Positions 58,294 to 64,000 of a DNA stretch of 64,000 nucleotides are shown here, in pieces. The translations under genes were made by a program, and so were the position numbers. The notes under the pieces were generated by a model. That model did not search any database and was not told the DNA's origin. It saw nothing but the letters and a program-made list of their open reading frames with translations. Position 1 is the first letter of the stretch. Each line of letters opens with the position of its first letter. Origin of the DNA: Phocoena phocoena (taxonomy: Eukaryota > Chordata > Mammalia > Artiodactyla > Phocoenidae); contig NC_089226.1 in assembly GCF_963924675.1 (NCBI RefSeq), positions 51,477,124-51,541,123 on the forward strand. Direction: 5' to 3'.

Positions 58294-58504
58294 ATTTTAT
58301 ATATATACATATGTATATAACCAGATAATACTTTGAGTAACATAGTATATCCCTTGAGAGTTTTATCATAGACTCCTTTATGATGTAATATATCATATTA
58401 TCTATATCTCTCTATATCTTTTATCAGAGAAAACTAATCTATCTCCCTCTCACACATAAAACTGGTTCCTGATAAATGCTACTCTAAAACCAGGAAATTA
58501 GCTT

Positions 58505-58700
58505 TTAAAAATTGCTGTGTGTCAGGTATTTCACATATGTGAATTAACCTTCACAACAGCTGCCTGGCTTGGGCATTTTTAGAACTATTTTACTAATAAG
58601 GAAAGAGAGATTCAAAGAAGGTAAATGAATATCCAAAGCCACAAAACCAGCAAACATTGGTTTTGGAATTTAAGTGCAGGGCTTACTAACTCTAAAGTGC
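58505..58700 (+). mobile_element. MIR SINE, nearly complete
   Basis: TGCTGTGTGTCAGGTATTTC, AACCTTCACAACAGCTGCC, ATTTTACTAATAAGGAAAG, AAGCCACAAAACCAGCAAA and TAAGTGCAGGGCTTAC follow the MIR in order. Confidence 0.86.
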
Positions 58701-58889
58701 ATCAGCTTTTCCCAACATTGTTTAAAGGAAAAATTTAATACAGTCATTGATCCAGAAGGTGTTCAGGGAGTAATAATTCTGAAAAAGAAAACAAACCTGA
58801 AGGAAAAAGTGGATTTTCCAGAAATAACATAATCGGGTTTGGAAGTAAACCTTAGCTGTACTTGAGATAGTGCCCTGCTTAAAGGGAAA

Positions 58890-59095
58890 GGAACTAACAA
58901 TCATTGAGTATCTATTCATTCTTTACCCTGTGAAATGGGTTTTGGTATTCTCACTTTGCAGATGAGTATACTGAGGCTCAGAGGTTTAGGCAGCTTCTTT
59001 AGACATGCATCCAGTAAATGGTAGAGTGGAGAGTTATACTCAGAGCTGTGTGATATGTCTGATCTCGTCTGCTATTCACTATGATAGTGTCTTGT
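58890..59095 (+). mobile_element. MIR SINE, nearly complete
   Basis: AACAATCATTGAGTATCTA, TCACTTTGCAGATGAG, ACTGAGGCTCAGAGGTTTAG, CCAGTAAATGGTAGAGTGG and CTCAGAGCTGTGTGATATG follow the MIR in order. Confidence 0.9.
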
Positions 59096-59564
59096 TAGAA
59101 CAGTAGGTGCCTCAAATGCCTTCCTATTCTCCCAATTTAAGTGAAGGTGCTTCACGATATGTTTGAATGGGAGATGAGACAAATGTACGTTTATGTAATG
59201 ATATGTGTCCCCACTCTAAATCATAGGACATGTGATAAAGACAAAGGAAAGATTCATATTGAATCACCAACTCATGAAGGTAGCAGCTGGACTCAGCTGA
59301 GAACTCAATACCTGAATATGAGAAAACCTGTTTGTTTGAAGATTGGCTGGTTTTCTGATTCTTGGCACTGAGGTAATAAAAACAGGTGTGAAGTAAACAA
59401 TTCCAACTTCATATTAAATTTCTAGCATCAGACATTCAGAGCCCCCCTAATGCTAGGAAACCTTGCTTCCCTCCTGCTTACACTCTCAGCCTGGTTCCAA
59501 AGTCTATAGCTGTTGGGAACTAAGATTTCTAAGTACTTAACAACTATGAAAAGACAACCAAAAC
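59096..59564. other. Unassigned interval
   Basis: No repeat family or gene assigned. Confidence 0.5.
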
Positions 59565-60085
59565 TTGAGTCCTTAATACTTTCTATGTCGTGGACCCCTT
59601 TGGCACTCTTGAGAAGTTTATGGGCTGTCTCCTCAGAAGAATTTCGTAAATGTCTTCAAGTTCATAAAATAAAATGTACATATCAATTGATTACATTCTG
59701 GTACATTTTCTAAAATGTAATTCATATAGTAATATTTTCTAAAGAATTATTAATAATGTGTTTTTCCTTTTAAGTTCATTAAATAGCAAAATATGACAGT
59801 TATACCATAACTTCAAAACAGTAATTATTGCAACTGATATTTTAATATATCCACAATACTTGTAATGTGATATAAAAATACCTGTGTTGATCTCTATTAG
59901 TAACAAAGTCACAGGTACTGCTAATAATATTGTTTGTTACCTATACTATCCATATTTATTGTTGAAAAAAAAGCTAAATTTCTGTTGGTAATAGTAAAAA
60001 TAAGGATGCAGTTTTTTTCTGTGCAAGTTTACAAGCACTCTGAATTACATCCACAGACCACGAGGGACCAAAAAGCCCTGAAGTC
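59565..60085. mobile_element. Ancient interspersed repeat, probably a hAT DNA transposon
   Basis: GTCGTGGACCCCTTTGGCAC, CATAAAATAAAATGTACAT, AACAAAGTCACAGGTACTGC and TCCACAGACCACGAGG match a remembered mammalian consensus ending in a CCATGGACCCC-type terminus. The class is inferred and no name is assigned. Confidence 0.5.
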
Positions 60086-60099
60086 TTTGCTATTTGACT

Positions 60100-60280
60100 T
60101 GAGAGACATCTCACATATATTATCTCTAATCCTTATAACATTGTATAAGATAGACTTAAGTAACCTTCCATATACAGATGAAGATTTTGAATCTCAGAGA
60201 AGTAAGTGACTTACTTATGGTTGGAGACATGAGGGATGAGGCTGGTATTTCAACCAAATATTTAGTCATCAGTCTACTTT
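60100..60280 (+). mobile_element. MIR SINE
   Basis: TCACATATATTATCTCTAATC, CTTATAACATTGTATAAG, TACAGATGAAGATTTTGAAT and GGTATTTCAACCAAATA follow the MIR core to 3' end. Confidence 0.85.
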
Positions 60281-60834
60281 CAACTTTACCATCAAGCTTA
60301 ACCCTGCTTTAGTAATTACTCTCCACCTCACACCATCCCATGCTATGTAAATCCTTCTATACCTAACATCCTTAGGCAGCAACATAACTAACACCCAAGA
60401 TTCCATTTAGAAGGCAGTCTGATAAGCTCCAAGAGGACCTTGTTATATTTGGATTCAAGTCAAAGACAAGACTTGACTGAAGAAGGCTTCATGAGGAGAA
60501 GAGGTAGACCCTCTGGATAAAGTATGGGAGATGTAAAGTAAAATCTACTTAAAATTCAGAAATGTGATATAACAAACTAACTAGCCCAGCAGCATTGCAA
60601 TATCATCTAGGGAAGCCTTGCTGACAAAGGAAAGCACTATAAACAAATCATATGAATTCTAAAAACATAAATTTCTCACCATTATATAAAAATTGGTTTA
60701 AAAAATAATGGCAGTCCCAGAAGATGTTATATGTAGATGCTACTGAAAGGTACTGAGACACTAGTAGTTGGACACCACTGGTTGTCTGGGGGTGCACCTG
60801 GCCCTGGGATGAGACTGCACACTAATCCTTGCTT
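60281..60834. other. Unassigned interval
   Basis: No repeat family or gene assigned. Confidence 0.5.
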
Positions 60835-60985
60835 TGTAATCTACTAGTCCTGTTGTATTGGGGAGACAGTTTAGCTTTCCCTGTGCCACAATTGTCTCAT
60901 CAGAAAAAGGAGGATAACAAAGATTCTTAGGATATCGGTGGTGTGTGTGTGTGTGAATTAAATGAGTTAATGCATGTAACTTTTC
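60835..60985 (-). mobile_element. MIR SINE
   Basis: TTAGCTTTCCCTGTGCCAC, TCTCATCAGAAAAAGGAG and TTAAATGAGTTAATGCATG are reverse MIR phrases; a (GT)n run lies inside at 60940-60954. Confidence 0.75.
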
Positions 60986-61105
60986 TGTGCTTCAATTTCT
61001 TCATCTTTAAAATGGGCATCATTAGTATGTATCTCATGGAGTTGTTATAAGGGTTATATAATTATAAAGCCCTAAGGACAGCATCTGGTATGTAAAAAGA
61101 ACAAT
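60986..61105 (-). mobile_element. Second MIR SINE in tandem
   Basis: CTGTGCTTCAATTTCTTCATC, TTTAAAATGGGCATCATTAG and CATGGAGTTGTTATAAGGG restart the reverse MIR core directly after the previous copy. Confidence 0.85.
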
Positions 61106-61130
61106 ATATGTTTTTTTTTTTTAATTGTAG

Positions 61131-61347
61131 TTTTTTTTTTTTTTTTTTTTTTTTTGCGGTATGCGGGCCTCTCACTGCTGTGGCCTCTCCCATTGCAGAG
61201 CACAGGCTCCGGACGCACAGGCTCAGCAGCCATGGCTCATGGGCCCAGCCGCTCCGCGGCATGTGGAATCTTCCCGGACCGGGGCACGAACCCGTGTCCC
61301 CTGCATCGGCAGGCGGACTCTCAACCACTGCGCCACCAGGGAAGCCC
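61131..61347 (-). mobile_element. CHR-type tRNA-derived SINE
   Basis: A 25-base T head and full reverse copy ending GGGAAGCCC, flanked by AATTGTAG at 61123-61130 and 61351-61358. It is the copy closest to a clean consensus. Confidence 0.95.
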
Positions 61348-61367
61348 TTAAATTGTAGATTTTAATG

Positions 61368-61500
61368 TGCTGTGTGATCTTGACCTTGAGCATACTATTT
61401 ATATCAGAGCCTCAGTTTTTTTTCATTTGCAAAGTGGTGATGGTTTCTACGTAATGTTGATGTCTACATTAAAAACAGTAAGATCAGCAATTATATTTGA
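61368..61500 (-). mobile_element. MIR SINE fragment
   Basis: GTGCTGTGTGATCTTGACC, CAGAGCCTCAGTTTTTTTTC and TTGCAAAGTGGTGATGG are reverse MIR phrases. Confidence 0.7.
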
Positions 61501-62264
61501 AACTATGTTTCTTATTCAAAAACTTGATCCCTTGATATGGCATCATTCTGCAAAAATCTCTAAGTCAAGTCACTACATGCCACCATTTTTGGCTGTATGC
61601 TCTATATCATAGGTACATTGCATCTAATGATTCTGGGTGTTGGCCTTTATCAAAACCTTTAATGATCTTTGGCATTATTTATAATAATCCTATACGTTTG
61701 AAAACCTCTGTTTTCTGGAGATGTTTATCTAAAGTATCCCATGTTTACTATGATTTTTTTAATTAAAGGTTTAAGGTTTCTCCATGATACATTAGTTAAT
61801 CTTATCTGTGAACCTGAGCAGCTTGTCATTGTAAATCTTCTGATGAACTGATGGCTTTCCACCTGAGTGCACCTTTGGCCATTATTACATATTATTCTCA
61901 GTCATTAGAATTAAAGGGAAAATGAGAAATTACAAAGGTCTTAAATGGCAAGTGTCTTGTTAAGCAAAGTAATTTTTATCATGTCTAAAAACATATATTT
62001 CAATGGGTAGGGAAATGGCTATATTTAATATTTACATATACAGATAATACCTGTCAAATCAGTACATTTATTGCCTGCTTGGAATTTGCTGCTTACATTT
62101 TTGAAAACATTTTTTCTTTCAGGACGCTATGAATTTCCTTTAAAATCTTATCTACATTATGCCCTTTCTTTTACTGAGTTTGCAAGGTTTTTAAAATTTG
62201 ACCCAAAGCTATTAGTTCCCATGAGGAAGGGTCCAACAATATGATGCAGATAGAGAATAGATAC
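61501..62264. other. Unassigned interval
   Basis: AT-rich DNA with no repeat family or gene assigned. Confidence 0.5.
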
Positions 62265-62359
62265 CTGTCCTAGTCGGTCCACATAGGGGTACCTGAAAAT
62301 CTTTAGTTTCTTCCTTGCCATGGAATGCAATTCATTCTCCAAGCTGCCACCAAGTCTAT
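62265..62359 (-). other. Exon-like segment, unproven
   Basis: On the minus strand a long pyrimidine tract and TTGCTTTTCAG (ending at 62360) precede a 95-nt segment that is followed by ACAG|GTATCT, a donor-like site at 62264. The open frame through it reads RLGGSLENELHSMARKK and then LKIFRYPYVDRLGQ, and it continues open to about 62157. A second donor-like CAG|GTACC lies inside. Splicing would take it in at phase 1 and out at phase 0. I do not recognise the protein and see no partner exon, so chance or an old pseudogene are equally possible. Confidence 0.25.
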
Positions 62360-62469
62360 CTGAAAAGCAAAAAGACAAAAAACAAACAAAAAAAACCCAG
62401 AAGAACAAACAAAAACTTGCTTATGTCATTCTTTTCAATTTGAAGTCCTTGACATGACATTAAAGGACT

Positions 62470-62935
62470 TTTAGAATTAAGCCAGTTTCCTTTCTAGCCC
62501 ATCTTCCATTCTGCCTCATCACACCTGGCCATTTCTACCCAGTTATCCTTTTATGTCATCTTTCCTAACTACATGTTCTTATCCATATAAAGAAGAACAT
62601 CCTTATCCTTTCCCTTATCTCTCCCAACACCCCAGACCTGATAAACACCACCACTGGTCCTTTACCACTAACCAGATGCCAATTTTTTCCTCTGAAACTC
62701 ATGCTTCTCACTTTACTATGATCTATCTATCTTCTTCTGTATCATTAGAGCACTTGTTTGGTATTTGAATTTTCTTTTTATTTCTGTGAGCTCTTCAGAA
62801 TCAAGACTGTTTTTTAAAGTCTTTATCTTCCTTATCCAAGGGCATGCCTGGAGTATAGAAAATGCTGAATAAAAATATAGATCAGTGAGTGGATGAGTAA
62901 ATGAATGAATGAATATATGAATGAACAAATGAATA
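62470..62935 (+). mobile_element. L2 LINE 3' end
   Basis: TTCTGCCTCATCACACC, CTGTGAGCTCTTCAGAATC, GGCATGCCTGGAGTATAG and AATGAATGAATGAATAT give the L2 terminus with a drifted GAAT tail. Confidence 0.78.
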
Positions 62936-62944
62936 TATTTTGGT

Positions 62945-63200
62945 AAAGCCTAGTTGAAATGTAATCTCTGTGAAATCTTTCTCAGTTTCTTCAGATCAAG
63001 TTAATCACTCCTCCTAGATTTGCATAAGCCTATGCAATTTACAAGTCAGGCTGCCACTGAATTTTTCATGTATCTATTAAGCTCACTATTCTGTGAGTTT
63101 CTCTGAAGTGACCTTGTTTTCTTCATCTATTCAATGTCAGGTTTGCTAGCCCATAGTAGATGCTTAGTATGTCTTTTTTAAAATAAATGACTGATTGGAC
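62945..63200 (+). mobile_element. L2 LINE 3' end
   Basis: TGTGAAATCTTTCTCAG, TGTGAGTTTCTCTGAAG, CCCATAGTAGATGCTTAG and AAATAAATGAC are L2 3' phrases. Confidence 0.75.
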
Positions 63201-63689
63201 TGTGCCCTTCTCATTTTTTATGTCCACAAATGGCTTATGAAATCCTAGTATCGCCCCAGAGGAGGAGATTAATTGATCTTTTCACACTGGATGCTATCAA
63301 GTGAGTCATAATTCAGTTCAGCTATTTGCTTGTTCACTCTACTGAAATAGAGAGTGCTGGTTCTTACCAGCCATGTGTTCTCCTGAAAACACACAGTAAA
63401 AATATCCTCTTCAATAGTAAGAATAGTACATTGAGCTGTTTTAAAATTGCATATGGGGAAGAGGTATCAACAAGTAACCAATTAACACCACAAAGAATAT
63501 GCATTTATCCTTGAAGCTTCCAATTGGGAATGGTTCTCCTTGCATCTCAGCAGGACACAGATTTGTACTTGAGTGCAGCTTCTAGGTGGTTTGGAGAGAA
63601 CTAGAGTACTATTTATTCACACAAGGTTCAAAATTGTTAAAAGCCTTATGACGTAAGAAAGTGAGAACCTCTGGGTCATGTTTGTCAGA
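63201..63689. other. Unassigned interval
   Basis: No repeat family or gene assigned. Confidence 0.5.
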
Positions 63690-63960
63690 GATAGCAGAGT
63701 TGGACTGGATGATCGTCAAGGTCTACCCATCCATGCTTGAATCCCCTGAGTGTCGTCTTGCTTTGTGATTGCCCAGCTTCTGGATCAGTTCCTCCAGTGG
63801 AAGAGAACTACAACCTAAAGCAGTCCCATTTTCGGAGAGCTTTGACCACTAAATCCCTTCCTTATGGTGAAAATTTGTTTCCATCCATCTTAGAATCATT
63901 CCAATGTTTCAGGACTCCATTTCAGAGATAGACTAATCTTCTTTCAAGATAAATAGTTTC
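63690..63960 (+). mobile_element. Possible CR1/L3-like ancient repeat
   Basis: GAGTTGGACTGGATGATCG with AAGGTCTACCCATCC, and CCCTTCCTTATGGTGAAAAT, resemble phrases of very old CR1/L3-type LINE relics. Evidence is weak. Confidence 0.3.
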
Positions 63961-64000
63961 AGTTCTACCAGCTTAGAGCATGGGTTGAATTCCTTAAAAA

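Noticed and set aside
58082..58396. 104-codon minus-strand frame
   Set aside because: Composed mainly of TA and GT simple repeats (Ile/Tyr and His/Thr runs).
1..64000. CRISPR array, prophage, operon or other prokaryotic system
   Set aside because: The sequence is mammalian repeat-rich DNA. Repeats present are microsatellites and transposons, with no regular spacers and no prokaryotic genes.

Overview
The window looks like gene-poor mammalian nuclear DNA, most likely from a cetacean. The key evidence is six copies of a tRNA-derived SINE of the CHR type. They begin GGGCTTCCCTGGTGG, carry a pol III B-box-like GGTTCGTGCCC, and end in poly(A). No BovB or Bov-tA element, which ruminant DNA would show in quantity, was recognised. 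There are also L1 LINEs of the cetartiodactyl type, plus older layers shared by all mammals (MIR, L2, MLT1 LTRs, hAT and mariner relics). Family names come from reading and memory, not from a library search, so edges of old repeats are approximate by tens of bases.

No convincing host protein-coding gene, tRNA, rRNA, CRISPR array or bacterial-type operon was found. Long reading frames are L1 ORF1/ORF2 pieces, frames inside SINEs, or chance frames in AT-rich DNA. One 95-nt exon-like segment (62265-62359, minus strand) has good splice-site context and is flagged as a candidate only.

Layout. 1-3925: minus-strand L1 (copy A), cut by the window start. 3926-19428: SINEs, old DNA transposons, MIR and L2, a polypyrimidine microsatellite, a short L1 inserted into an L2, and a repeat-poor block at 17040-17870. 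19429-26465: a near full-length minus-strand L1 (copy B) with a CpG-rich 5' UTR, broken ORFs and a substituted catalytic Asp in the RT motif. 27315-29395: an L1 with the inversion structure of twin priming, itself hit by a younger L1 end. 30180-43000: ancient L1/L2/MIR, a young 5'-truncated L1 with a 14-bp target duplication, and two inverted copies of an unidentified 69-bp sequence almost 10 kb apart. 43188-53600: more L1 relics, an MLT1 LTR, a second twin-primed L1 carrying a nested SINE, and a palindromic mariner MITE. 53880-64000: two repeat-poor, homeodomain-motif-rich blocks that resemble conserved noncoding DNA, a TTAGG-containing AT minisatellite, and many MIR and L2 copies.

The genes present do not work together as a system. 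The window is best read as a layered record of retrotransposition in a gene desert or a very long intron. The observations most worth checking are the 69-bp inverted pair (possible templated insertion), the two twin-primed L1s, the mariner hairpin (related to the source of a ruminant microRNA family) and the candidate enhancer blocks.
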